Origin: Bryobacterales bacterium
GTDB taxonomy: Bacteria > Acidobacteriota > Terriglobia > Bryobacterales > Bryobacteraceae
Assembly: GCA_020847975.1 (NCBI GenBank)
Contig: JADLBD010000039.1
Coordinates: 1-43,064 of the forward strand
Length of the DNA: 43,064 bases
Direction: 5' to 3'
Of this stretch, positions 16,889 to 25,185 are shown one piece after another. Each line of letters starts with the position of its first letter. Position 1 is the stretch's first letter. The position numbers were made by a program, and so were the translations under genes. The notes below the pieces were generated by a model. The model was given only the letters and a program-made list of their open reading frames with translations, searched no databases and was not told the origin of the DNA.

Positions 16889-18273
16889 ACACCATCCGGG
16901 AAGCAGGCGCGGCTCTTCGAAGCAATAAAACCACAAGTGTAGCGCTCACTCGACAGTGCCTGGACCGCATCCACAACCTCCAGCCTCGCCTCAATGCTTT
17001 TATTACTGTAGTATCCGACGCCGCCCTCGTTCAGGCCGCCTGCCTCGATGCCGAACTCGCCGCCGGCACCGCCCGCGGACCTCTTCACGGCATCCCCATC
17101 GCCCTCAAGGATGTATTTGAAACGAAAGGCATTCGCACCACCTGCGGCTCCCGCCTCTTCTACGATTACGTCCCCCAGCGCGACGCCGCCGTCGCCGAGC
17201 GCCTCGAAGCCGCGGGCTGCGTCCTGCTCGGCAAGACCGGCATGCACGAACTCGCCTATGGCGTCACCTCCACAAACCCCCACTTCGGCGCAATCCACAA
17301 TCCATGGAATCGGGACCACGTCCCAGGTGGTTCCAGCGGCGGTTCCGGGGCGGCAGTCGCCGCCTCGATGGCCTTCATGGCAATGGGCACCGACACCGGC
17401 GGATCCATCCGCATCCCCGCTGCCTTCTGTGGAACCGTGGGCCTGAAGCCGACTTACGGCCGTGTCAGCCGCTACGGCGTTCTCCCGCTCGATTTCTCCC
17501 TCGATCACATGGGACCGCTCACACGCAGCGTGCACGACGCGGCGCTCGTCCTCCAGGCTCTCGCCGGTCAGGACCCGCGCGACCATACCTCGAGTCCCCA
17601 ACCGGCCGGGCAGTATTCACCGCCAGCCGGCGGCAATCTCAATGGCCTTCGCATCGGCCTCCCCGAAAACTTCTACTTCGACCGCGTCGAACCCGGAATC
17701 GTCTCTGCTGTCCGCCAAACCGCATCCGAGGCCGAGCGCCTCGGCGCAAAGCTCGTGAGCGTGCGAGTCCCCGACATCGATGGCCTCAACGCCATCGGCC
17801 GCGTCATCCTGTTTGCCGAAGCTACCGCCGCCGTGGAGCCCTTTCTCCACCGGCGAGACGAGATTGGGCCCGATGTCCTCTCACTGCTCGACCAGGGACG
17901 CTACGTTCTTGCGACTGACTACGTTCAGGCCCAGCGGCTCCGCCGCGTCTTTCAGCTCGAGTACAACAAAGTGTTTGATTCCGTGGATGTTCTGCTCACC
18001 CCCACGACGCCCAACCTTGCCCCGGGAATCGGCGAGACGACGGTCCTGCTCGACGGCCTCCCCGAGGACGCCCGCCTCGCCTCCACGCGCTTCGTCCGTG
18101 CCATCAATATCCTCGGGCTTCCGGCCCTGGCTCTCCCCTGCGGTGTCGTCAACGGGCTTCCTGCCAGCGCCCAGTTCATCGGGAAAGCCTTCGATGAAGC
18201 CACCCTCCTCCGCATCGGCGCGGCCATCGAGGATGCAACCGGTTGCACCAATCTCACCCCTCCGGGGCTATAA
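16885..18273 (+). CDS. Amidase-signature hydrolase, GatA/AtzE-like
   Basis: This 462-residue enzyme has the complete amidase signature with a Ser-cisSer-Lys triad. The Lys is K75 in GIPIALKDVF, the cis-Ser is S150 in PGGSSGGSGAA, and the nucleophile is S174 in GTDTGGSIR. The spacing (75 and 24 residues) is exactly that of GatA K79/S154/S178 in Staphylococcus. No GatB is near, and a real GatA would normally sit with GatB. The short upstream partner suggests an AtzE-type hydrolase acting on a biuret-like, amide or amino-acid amide substrate rather than tRNA amidation. A role in tRNA-Gln/Asn amidation cannot be ruled out if gatB is elsewhere. Confidence 0.85.
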   Translation: MNTIREAGAALRSNKTTSVALTRQCLDRIHNLQPRLNAFITVVSDAALVQAACLDAELAAGTARGPLHGIPIALKDVFETKGIRTTCGSRLFYDYVPQRDAAVAERLEAAGCVLLGKTGMHELAYGVTSTNPHFGAIHNPWNRDHVPGGSSGGSGAAVAASMAFMAMGTDTGGSIRIPAAFCGTVGLKPTYGRVSRYGVLPLDFSLDHMGPLTRSVHDAALVLQALAGQDPRDHTSSPQPAGQYSPPAGGNLNGLRIGLPENFYFDRVEPGIVSAVRQTASEAERLGAKLVSVRVPDIDGLNAIGRVILFAEATAAVEPFLHRRDEIGPDVLSLLDQGRYVLATDYVQAQRLRRVFQLEYNKVFDSVDVLLTPTTPNLAPGIGETTVLLDGLPEDARLASTRFVRAINILGLPALALPCGVVNGLPASAQFIGKAFDEATLLRIGAAIEDATGCTNLTPPGL

Positions 18274-18298
18274 TTCGAGCAGCGGAGACACAAATATC

Positions 18299-19612
18299 AT
18301 GCCCCTCAGCAGGCGTCACTTTCTGCAAACCACTTCCGCTCTAGCCGCCGCGGCCCCCGCTCCGGCCACCCCGGCTACGGCAAACGACAGAATCCAGGTC
18401 GGCGTCATCGGCGCCGGTGCGCGATCCCATGAATTGATGCAGGCCCTCATGACCGTGCCCGGCGCTCAAATCGTCGGTGTCACGGACGCCTACAAAGGTA
18501 GAGTCGAGCGGACTCTCGAGAGGGTAGGCAAGAGCGCCAAGCCCTACCCATCATTCCAGAGCATTCTTTCCGACAAGTCCATTGACGCCGTCGTGGTGGC
18601 TACCCCCGACCACTGGCACAAGTCCATCGTCATCCAGGCTGTCGAGGCCGGCAAGGACGTCTATTGCGAGAAGCCGCTCACCTACACCGCCTCCGAAGGC
18701 ATGGAGATCGTCCGCGCAGCCGAAAAAGCCAAACGCATTGTGCAGGTCGGCAGCCAGGGCGTGAGTTCCCAAACACAAACCAAGGCGCGCGAATGGATCC
18801 GTTCGGGCAAACTCGGCAAAGTGACCATGATCCGTGCCGCCTACAACCGTAATACTGCTTCCGGCGCGTGGATTTACCCCATTCCTCCCGACGCCTCCCC
18901 CAAGACCGTCGACTGGGAAACCTTCCTCGGCCCGGCGCCCAAACGGCCCTTTTCCCTCGAGCGCTTCTTCCGCTGGCGCTGTTATGAGGACTACTCGGGC
19001 GGCATCGCCACTGACCTGTTTGTCCACCTCTGCACCACCATCCACTACCTCATGGACGCCAAAGCCCCCAGCCGTGTCATGGCGATGGGCGAACTGTACC
19101 GCTGGACAACCAGCCGCGATGTTCCCGATACCCTCAACGCCATCCTCGAATACCCCGAAGGCTTCGCCGTCAACCTCAGCTCCACCTTCAACAACCAGCT
19201 ATCCGCCGGAGGCGGCTTTCAAATCCTCGGGACCGAAGGAAGCATCGTCCTTGGAGACGGCATGAGTTTCCATGCCGAATCCGCCGTCGAGGATAACCGC
19301 TGGATTGTGGAGAGCTGGCCTTCGCGCCTCGAGGCGGATTACTACAAAAGTCCAAAAGTGCGCGAATCCGAGATGCCACAAACCTGGAAGCCAAGGCTGC
19401 GAGGCGAACTCGAGGTCTATCACGAAACGGGCGCCGATACCACCAACGCCCATCTTTCCAATTGGGTGGACTCCATTCGCTCCCGGAAGCCTCCCTACGA
19501 AGACGCCCTCACCGGGCATCGCGCCGCCGCTTGCGCCCACATGGTGAACCGTTCGGTGAAGCAGCGCCGCATGATGGAATGGGACTTCCGGCAGGAAGAC
19601 ATCAAAGCCTGA
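18299..19612 (+). CDS. Gfo/Idh/MocA-family oxidoreductase with Tat signal
   Basis: This 437-residue NAD(P)-dependent sugar or polyol dehydrogenase-like protein begins with a twin-arginine signal (SRRHFLQTTSALAAAA), so it is probably exported folded. The Rossmann glycine motif is VGVIGAGAR. The sugar-binding hallmark CEKPLTYTASEG carries the usual EKP lysine. The C-terminal domain ends with DALTGHRAAACAHMVNRSVK. The ATG at 18299 is chosen because the Tat signal starts there and CGGAGA lies upstream; the frame is open much further upstream only by chance inside the amidase gene. Exported members are abundant in Acidobacteria and Planctomycetes; substrate unknown. Confidence 0.9.
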   Translation: MPLSRRHFLQTTSALAAAAPAPATPATANDRIQVGVIGAGARSHELMQALMTVPGAQIVGVTDAYKGRVERTLERVGKSAKPYPSFQSILSDKSIDAVVVATPDHWHKSIVIQAVEAGKDVYCEKPLTYTASEGMEIVRAAEKAKRIVQVGSQGVSSQTQTKAREWIRSGKLGKVTMIRAAYNRNTASGAWIYPIPPDASPKTVDWETFLGPAPKRPFSLERFFRWRCYEDYSGGIATDLFVHLCTTIHYLMDAKAPSRVMAMGELYRWTTSRDVPDTLNAILEYPEGFAVNLSSTFNNQLSAGGGFQILGTEGSIVLGDGMSFHAESAVEDNRWIVESWPSRLEADYYKSPKVRESEMPQTWKPRLRGELEVYHETGADTTNAHLSNWVDSIRSRKPPYEDALTGHRAAACAHMVNRSVKQRRMMEWDFRQEDIKA

Positions 19613-19704
19613 TCTTGTCGCATCTACCCCACAGCGGGTCCTAGGCCTACCTCGCCCTAATCTTCCGGCCTCGCTAAGCCGATGTAGTCACAGGCGACAT
19701 ATCC

Positions 19705-20394
19705 GTGGCTGCGATCACCCTATTTGCGTACGAATCCCAACCCATTGTCATCGAAGGTTTGCATCGCATTCTCGAAACGGACCCTGAGATCCAACTCCTG
19801 GGCGCCGCCTCCACACCTTCCGAAGCCCTGCCGCAGATCTTACGCCTCCAGCCGCAGATCGTTCTCCTCGATCAAAGCGGCGGCCTGAAATCGGTCTTCC
19901 GTTTCCTCAGCGACCTGAAAGCCGCCTTCCCGGGCGCCTTGCCCGTTCTTTGGGTGACGGAACTCGCGGAAGTGGAATCCTTCCGCGCCTTGCAATTAGG
20001 GGCCCGCGGCATTCTCAAAAGAACACTTCCCATAGCCGCGATTCTCGATTGCCTGCATGCGGTGGCCAAGGGCAACATCTGGATCGAGCACCACGTTTCC
20101 AACCACGTCGTCGGCTTCCTGAACCGCAGGCAGATCCCCCGTCTCACCCCCCGGGAGCGCGAAATTGTTCGCTGTCTTTGCCGCGGCATGCGAAACAAGG
20201 AAATCGCCGATGAACTGTCCATCACCCCCGGAACCGTCAAGGTCCACCTGATGCACATCTTTGAAAAGACCGGCGTCAAAGACCGCTTTGAATTGGCGGT
20301 TCACGGCCGCAACCTGCTGGGGTTGGAAGCCGGAGAGGAACAGAACTCCTCCCCCCTCGCTCTTGCCGGAGAGGACATCCACGGAGATTACTGA
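19705..20394 (+). CDS. LuxR/NarL-type regulator with degenerate receiver, at the head of the tad locus
   Basis: This encodes 229 residues. Residues 4-120 are receiver-like and residues 147-205 hold a LuxR helix-turn-helix (LTPREREIVRCLCRGMRNKE, then PGTVKVHLMHIFEKTG). As in the paralogue at 5303, the acidic pair is changed (Y9-E10, with YESQP), the aspartate is kept (D56, VLLDQS), and the switch Ser/Thr position is V84. A ~20-residue acidic tail follows the DNA-binding domain. The start is a GTG at 19705. The gene is followed after 1 nt by the TTG start of the GT-C-like gene, so it appears to lead the long plus-strand block that contains the tad genes. It is a plausible regulator of that block. 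Confidence 0.82.
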   Translation: MAAITLFAYESQPIVIEGLHRILETDPEIQLLGAASTPSEALPQILRLQPQIVLLDQSGGLKSVFRFLSDLKAAFPGALPVLWVTELAEVESFRALQLGARGILKRTLPIAAILDCLHAVAKGNIWIEHHVSNHVVGFLNRRQIPRLTPREREIVRCLCRGMRNKEIADELSITPGTVKVHLMHIFEKTGVKDRFELAVHGRNLLGLEAGEEQNSSPLALAGEDIHGDY

Positions 20395-20395
20395 C

Positions 20396-22066
20396 TTGGC
20401 AACTTCACTGGACGCTTCTCCCCACACAATTCGCGAACCCGCCCCGTCCATCCACGCCCGGCCCTGGGCGCGCTTGCTTCTGCCCTCCTACTCCGATTGC
20501 TTGTTCATTGCCGTCCTGTTCTGGCTCGCCTCCACCGGAAATGGCACGTGGGCGGGTCTGCTGGCCGACGGTGACACCGGGTGGCACATCCGGACCGGAG
20601 AGTGGATCCTCCAGCACCACACCGTGCCCACGCACGATCTGTTTTCATTCACCAAGGCTGGAGAGGCTTGGTACGCCTGGGAGTGGCTCACGGATGTCTT
20701 CTTTGCTCTCCTGCACAGCCTGGCGGGGCTCAAAGGCTTGGTTCTGCTCTCCGCCCTGGTCATCGCAGCCTTCGGAACCCTCCTGTTCCGCCACATGATC
20801 GCCCGTGGCGCGACGCCCTTTGCGGCGCTGGCGGTTTCCCTGCTGGTCTTTGGGGCTTCGTCCATTCACTACCTCGCGCGCCCCCATATCTTCACTCTCC
20901 TGGGGCTGACCGTCTCCCTTTGGATCATTGACTCCGACCGCCGCAATCCCTCCGCCCGCGTCTGGCTCCTCATTCCCATCACCCTCCTGTGGGTCAACAT
21001 GCACGGCGGTTTCCTCGGCCTTATCGCCTGCCTCGGACTTCTTGTAGTTGGAGCTTTCCTCGAGTCCGCGGCCGCCGTCTACCTCGACGGTTCCCCCTGG
21101 AATCTGGCGCCCGTGCGCCGCTACGGCATTCTTACCGCCTTCTGCGCCGCCGTCTCCCTTCTCAACCCCTATGGCTGGCATCTCCATCAGCACGTGGCAG
21201 CCTACCTGCGTTCGGATTGGATCCGCAACAACATCCAGGAATTCCTGTCCCCGGTATTTCGCTCGGAAAGCGCGATGCAGTTTGAAGGGATGCTCTTTCT
21301 TGGCCTGATGGCCGTGGTATGGCTGATTTCGCGGCGGTCCTTCGTCCCGGCTCTCTGGATTCTGTTCTGGGCTCACCAGGCCCTCTCGAGCATCCGGCAC
21401 GTTCCCGTGTTCATGATCGTTGCCTCCCCTTTCGTGGCCGCCGCTCTCACCCGCCTCTGGCAGATTTGGGTCGAGCCGGCCGGCAGGAAATCGTTCCGTG
21501 GCATCTTCGCCAGCCTCGCTCGTGACATGGCGCCCGGCTGCACCCGAACCAGCGTCTGGATCGCCGCGGTCACACTTGCCTTCGCCCTGCTTCCTGAATC
21601 CGTGGTTCGCTGGCCCAGGGATTTTCCCGAGGCGAAGTTCCCTCTCCGCATGGCGGCTCTCCATGAGGAACGATTGGTCTCCGGGCGTACGCTCACCGGG
21701 GACCAGTGGGCGGACTATCTCATTTACCGCGGTTACCCCAGACAAAAGGTCTTCGTCGACGGCCGTAGCGATTTCTTCGGAAGCGAATTCGGCGATCCGT
21801 ATCTGTACATGATGCAGGGCAGGTGGGACTGGGAGCAACTGCTCGAGAAATACCGCATCGACACGGTCCTCAGTCCCGTCGGGTGGCCTTTGACCTCTCT
21901 GCTCAAGCAAAGTCCGGCATGGCGCCTTGTCGATGACGGCGGCAGCGCTGTGCTGTTTGAAAAGGTACGTTCGTACCAGGTACCTTCCGCCCAGCAAGAC
22001 GACTCTTCCCGGAAAAAAGCTCAGTCCTTATCTAATGAAAATCCCCGACCGGGCCGAAGTTACTAG
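20396..22066 (+). CDS. Polytopic membrane protein, GT-C-like, upstream of the tad genes
   Basis: This encodes about 556 residues with roughly ten transmembrane helices and a soluble C-terminal domain of about 130 residues containing FVDGRSDFFGSEF. After the first helix comes DGDTGWHIRTGEWILQH (from residue 58), the first-loop signature of a large family of unnamed GT-C-fold membrane proteins in Acidobacteria and related phyla. The start is most likely the TTG at 20396: GGAG lies about 8 nt upstream, and the codons before it overlap the LuxR gene's end in another frame. It may glycosylate or assemble an envelope polymer; the link to the pilus genes is only positional. Confidence 0.66.
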   Translation: MATSLDASPHTIREPAPSIHARPWARLLLPSYSDCLFIAVLFWLASTGNGTWAGLLADGDTGWHIRTGEWILQHHTVPTHDLFSFTKAGEAWYAWEWLTDVFFALLHSLAGLKGLVLLSALVIAAFGTLLFRHMIARGATPFAALAVSLLVFGASSIHYLARPHIFTLLGLTVSLWIIDSDRRNPSARVWLLIPITLLWVNMHGGFLGLIACLGLLVVGAFLESAAAVYLDGSPWNLAPVRRYGILTAFCAAVSLLNPYGWHLHQHVAAYLRSDWIRNNIQEFLSPVFRSESAMQFEGMLFLGLMAVVWLISRRSFVPALWILFWAHQALSSIRHVPVFMIVASPFVAAALTRLWQIWVEPAGRKSFRGIFASLARDMAPGCTRTSVWIAAVTLAFALLPESVVRWPRDFPEAKFPLRMAALHEERLVSGRTLTGDQWADYLIYRGYPRQKVFVDGRSDFFGSEFGDPYLYMMQGRWDWEQLLEKYRIDTVLSPVGWPLTSLLKQSPAWRLVDDGGSAVLFEKVRSYQVPSAQQDDSSRKKAQSLSNENPRPGRSY

Positions 22067-22082
22067 TGGAGATCAGGAAATC

Positions 22083-22361
22083 ATGAAAACGGCCAAAACG
22101 CAGGCTCCGGATTTACCGGACCTTGGTTCCACCTTCCACCCTGGCGCAAGCAGTGGAAACTGGCGTCTTCCCTCGGGCACACCTCTCGGAGAGTATGCCC
22201 TCCAGGCCGGATTCCTCATGCCCAGCCTGTGGAATCTGTCCGTGCGCAGCGCGTTTGCCAGGAATCATCAGGCCGCATCCGCTCTCCGCGGGCCCATCTC
22301 TGCTGACGCCTCACGGCGTTTTCCTCGCGCTTCCGCTCAGCAGGCGGTCCGGGAGTGCTGA
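22083..22361 (+). CDS. Small protein of unknown function, coupled to the prepilin peptidase gene
   Basis: This encodes 92 residues without an evident transmembrane segment or recognised domain. It is rich in Ser, Ala, Pro and Arg (for example LDLGS-type and RRFPRASAQQAVREC segments). The ATG at 22083 has AGGAAATC and GGAGATC close upstream; the frame is open back to 21927, where it overlaps the previous gene. The stop overlaps the next ATG by 1 nt (TGATG), which is the main argument that it is translated. It lacks the hydrophobic helix expected of a Flp pilin, so it is not an obvious pilin. It could be a chance open frame. Confidence 0.42.
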   Translation: MKTAKTQAPDLPDLGSTFHPGASSGNWRLPSGTPLGEYALQAGFLMPSLWNLSVRSAFARNHQAASALRGPISADASRRFPRASAQQAVREC

Positions 22362-22810
22362 TGTCCGGACAAGTTCTCATCGTCGTCCTGCTCGGCATCA
22401 TTGCCTCCATCGAGGATCTGTGGCGACGGAACATCTCGAACTGGATTCCCGCTTGCGCGCTCCTTGCCGGCTTTGCCTGGCAGTCGAGCCAGTGCGGCTG
22501 GGGAGGGTTCGGCTCGGCTGCCGCCGGCGCAGCCGTCGGTTTCGCCGTCTTTCTTGTCTTTTACCTGCTCGGCGGCATGGGCGGCGGAGATGTGAAACTC
22601 ATGGCCGGATTTGGCGCCGTCATCGGAGTGGGACGACTCTTGGAAGCCGCGATCTGGACGGCCATTATCGGGGCCCTGCTCGCCGCTGCTGTGATTGCCG
22701 TCCACTCTCTGCGGAAGCTGGGAAACAAGGAACGCAAGGGATCGCCCGCCGCGATCCCATATGCTCCGGCAATTACAGTCGGAGTCTGGTTATCTCTGGT
22801 ACCGCGCTAA
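22361..22810 (+). CDS. Prepilin peptidase (A24 family, TadV/CpaA-like)
   Basis: This encodes 149 residues, the size of minimal TadV/CpaA enzymes. It is an inner-membrane aspartic protease that cleaves the leader from Flp-type prepilins. Both catalytic aspartates are visible: D19 in IASIEDLWRRNISN and D77 in the GxGD motif MGGGDVKLM. About five to six hydrophobic segments surround them. There is no N-methyltransferase domain, as expected for Tad systems. The ATG at 22361 overlaps the preceding stop. It leads directly to cpaB after 55 nt. Confidence 0.9.
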   Translation: MSGQVLIVVLLGIIASIEDLWRRNISNWIPACALLAGFAWQSSQCGWGGFGSAAAGAAVGFAVFLVFYLLGGMGGGDVKLMAGFGAVIGVGRLLEAAIWTAIIGALLAAAVIAVHSLRKLGNKERKGSPAAIPYAPAITVGVWLSLVPR

Positions 22811-22865
22811 AGAAAGTTCCAGTTGGTGTCGATCAATGCATAGATGTTTCTAGGAAGGTGACGAT

Positions 22866-23753
22866 ATGGATCGCAGGTTTCTGACGGTTTTAGGAGTGAG
22901 CCTACTCTTTGCGCTGGTCGTATCCAGCCTCTTTTATCAGATGACGGCTCGCGCCGGCGGCGCTAAAAAGACGGAACAGGGCGAATTGAAAGACCTTGTC
23001 GTCGCGGCCAAACCCCTCACCGTAGGCATCACGGTGAAACCCGCCGACGTGAAGGTGATCAAGATCGCAAACGACCAGTTCCCCAAGATGGGTTTCGCCA
23101 AGGTCGAAGAAGTGATTGACCGCCCCGTCATCAGCAACATCCTTCTTGATGAACCACTGCTCGAAGGCCGGCTCGCCGCCCGCGGCAGCGGCCTTGGCAT
23201 CGCGCCCATCATTCCGGTGGGCATGCGGGCCGTCACCGTCCGTGTCAATGACGTGGTCGGTGTCGCCGGTTTCGTCATGCCAGGAATGCGGGTCGATGTC
23301 CTCGTGACATTGCGGCCTCCAGGGGGCGACAGCACCACGGTTACCACCACCGCTCTCGAAAACATTCTCGTCCTCACCGCCGGCACCACCATTCAACCCG
23401 ACGCCCGCGGCCAGGCCATCAACGCTCCCAACGTCACTCTCCTGGTGACCCCCGATCAGGCCGAGATCCTCACGCTCGCCAGCAACGAGGGCCGCATCCA
23501 ACTCTCCTTGCGCAATGGCGGTGACGGGCAGCCGGTGAAGCCTCCGGGAATCCGGCTTGCCCAGTTGTACGGCACTCCTTCGAAACCGCCCCAACCTGCG
23601 GCCGCTTCCGCCCCGCGGCCCCGGCCCCGGCCCGTCACCGTGGCTCAGGCTGCGCCTCCGCCTCCTCCTCCAGCGCCGCCCGCCGACCAGATCGTCGTCA
23701 TCCGCGGCAATCAGAAAACTGTCGAGACTGTTTCCAACCTCAAGAAAAATTAG
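22866..23753 (+). CDS. cpaB: CpaB/RcpC-like Tad pilus assembly protein
   Basis: This encodes 295 residues. An N-terminal membrane anchor (about 6-25) is followed by an SAF-like domain (about 44-110, VVAAKPLTVGITVKPADVK) and then the RcpC/CpaB domain with VNDVVGVAGFVMPGMRVDVL. The C terminus carries a proline-rich linker (about 235-275) before a short conserved end, which may reach through the periplasm or bind peptidoglycan. In Tad systems RcpC/CpaB works with the secretin in the periplasm. AGGAAGG precedes the ATG. It is the first of six contiguous tad structural genes. Confidence 0.9.
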   Translation: MDRRFLTVLGVSLLFALVVSSLFYQMTARAGGAKKTEQGELKDLVVAAKPLTVGITVKPADVKVIKIANDQFPKMGFAKVEEVIDRPVISNILLDEPLLEGRLAARGSGLGIAPIIPVGMRAVTVRVNDVVGVAGFVMPGMRVDVLVTLRPPGGDSTTVTTTALENILVLTAGTTIQPDARGQAINAPNVTLLVTPDQAEILTLASNEGRIQLSLRNGGDGQPVKPPGIRLAQLYGTPSKPPQPAAASAPRPRPRPVTVAQAAPPPPPPAPPADQIVVIRGNQKTVETVSNLKKN

Positions 23754-23777
23754 CGTACCTCAGCGGGGAATACTGCA

Positions 23778-25157
23778 ATGAAAGCAACCACTCGATTCCG
23801 GCCCGGTCTGTTTGTCTCCGTAACGGCTGCTACTTTCAGCCTCTGGATCGGCATCTTACCGGCGCGTGCCCAATCTGCGGATGACATTAAGGTCTCCGTC
23901 GGAAAGAGCGTTGTCATCGACTATCCGGAGGACATCGCGCGCATTTCCACCTCGAGCCCCGACGTCGTCGACGCCGTGCCTGCTACCACTCGCGAGATTC
24001 TTCTCCATGGCAAGTCTCTCGGAGCCGCCTCCGTCATCGTCTGGTCGAAGACAGGGCAGCGCACCTTCTATAACGTCAGTGTCGAACCTAACCTCGAGCC
24101 CCTCCGGCGCCTGCTCAAAGAGACCTTCCCCAATGAAGACATCCATGTTCAGGCCGCGCGCGACTCGTTGTCCTTGACGGGCAAGGTGAGCAATCAGTCC
24201 GTGGCCGACCGCGCCGCCGTGCTTGCCGCACCCCTCGCCAAGAGCGTCGTCAACAATCTGAGCATCGCCATACCCGGCATCGACAAGCAGATTGTCCTAA
24301 GGGTTAAGTTTGCGGAGTTGAACCGTCAGGCTGTTCAGTCTTTCGGCGTGAATCTGCTCTCCGCCGGCGCCTTGAACACCGTCGGAACCGCCTCCACCCA
24401 GCAGTTTCCCGGCCCTAACGCCACTAAGCTTTCCGGCACCATTCCCGGCCGCAGCCAGGGATATACCTCCGAGTTCAACCTGTCCGACCTGCTCAACATA
24501 TTCATGTTCCGCCCCGACTTGAACCTCGGTGCTTTCATCAAAGCCCTCCAGCAGCAGCAGGTGCTCCAGATCCTGGCCGAGCCTAACCTGGTCACCACCA
24601 ACGGCAAGGAGGCCAGCTTCCACGTCGGTGGCGAGTTCCCCATTCCCGTCCTTCAGGGCGGCGCCAATGCCGGCTCGGTGACCATTCAGTTCCGTGAATT
24701 CGGCATCCGCCTCACATTCAACCCCTTCATTACGGCTAACCGCACCATTAAAATGCACGTCAGGCCCGAGGTCTCCACCATTGACCTGTCAAACGCGGTG
24801 ACCTTTAGCGGCTTTACCATTCCCGCGCTCTCCACGCGCAAAGTGGAAACCGACATCGAACTCGGCGAAGGTCAGAGTTTCGTCATCGGCGGTCTCCTAG
24901 ATGACCGGGTGACGGAAACCATGGCGAAGGTCCCCGGGCTTGCCAACATCCCGATTCTCGGAACCATTTTCAAGAGCCGCAATGAAAACAAGACCAAGAC
25001 CGAATTGATCGTCCTCGTGACCCCGGAAATTACCACTCCGCTCAACGTCAACGATCCCAGGCCCATGCCCTCCTTCCCGCGCGAGTTCCTGCCCAGCACC
25101 ACGCCGAACACGCCGGGAGCCATGAGCAAGGCGGTACCGCCCCGGAAGAAGAAGTAG
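23778..25157 (+). CDS. cpaC: CpaC/RcpA-like outer-membrane secretin
   Basis: This 459-residue protein has a signal peptide (to about residue 32, ending PARAQS), then the pilus-type N domain (VSVGKSVVIDYPEDIARIS), and a BON-like stretch (DSLSLTGKVSNQ). The C-terminal secretin domain contains VLQILAEPNLVTTNGKEASF and the late VPGLANIPILGTIFKS motif. It would form the ring-shaped outer-membrane pore through which the pilus or secreted substrate passes. The gene follows cpaB by 24 nt and precedes cpaE by 28 nt. It fits the length of Tad secretins. Confidence 0.93.
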   Translation: MKATTRFRPGLFVSVTAATFSLWIGILPARAQSADDIKVSVGKSVVIDYPEDIARISTSSPDVVDAVPATTREILLHGKSLGAASVIVWSKTGQRTFYNVSVEPNLEPLRRLLKETFPNEDIHVQAARDSLSLTGKVSNQSVADRAAVLAAPLAKSVVNNLSIAIPGIDKQIVLRVKFAELNRQAVQSFGVNLLSAGALNTVGTASTQQFPGPNATKLSGTIPGRSQGYTSEFNLSDLLNIFMFRPDLNLGAFIKALQQQQVLQILAEPNLVTTNGKEASFHVGGEFPIPVLQGGANAGSVTIQFREFGIRLTFNPFITANRTIKMHVRPEVSTIDLSNAVTFSGFTIPALSTRKVETDIELGEGQSFVIGGLLDDRVTETMAKVPGLANIPILGTIFKSRNENKTKTELIVLVTPEITTPLNVNDPRPMPSFPREFLPSTTPNTPGAMSKAVPPRKKK

Positions 25158-25185
25158 GAGCGACCATTTCCTGGAGAACCGTATC

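Noticed and set aside
17780..18298. N-terminal extension of the Gfo/Idh/MocA gene into the amidase gene
   Set aside because: It overlaps the amidase in another frame, is Ser/Pro/Arg-rich, and the Tat signal starts at the ATG at 18299.
20645..21997. A 450-codon minus-strand open frame opposite the GT-C-like gene
   Set aside because: Charged, repetitive composition typical of an antisense frame; the plus strand has clear transmembrane hydropathy.
22083..22361. Identification of the small gene before the prepilin peptidase as the Flp pilin
   Set aside because: It lacks a prepilin leader, the Glu-Tyr motif and any hydrophobic helix.
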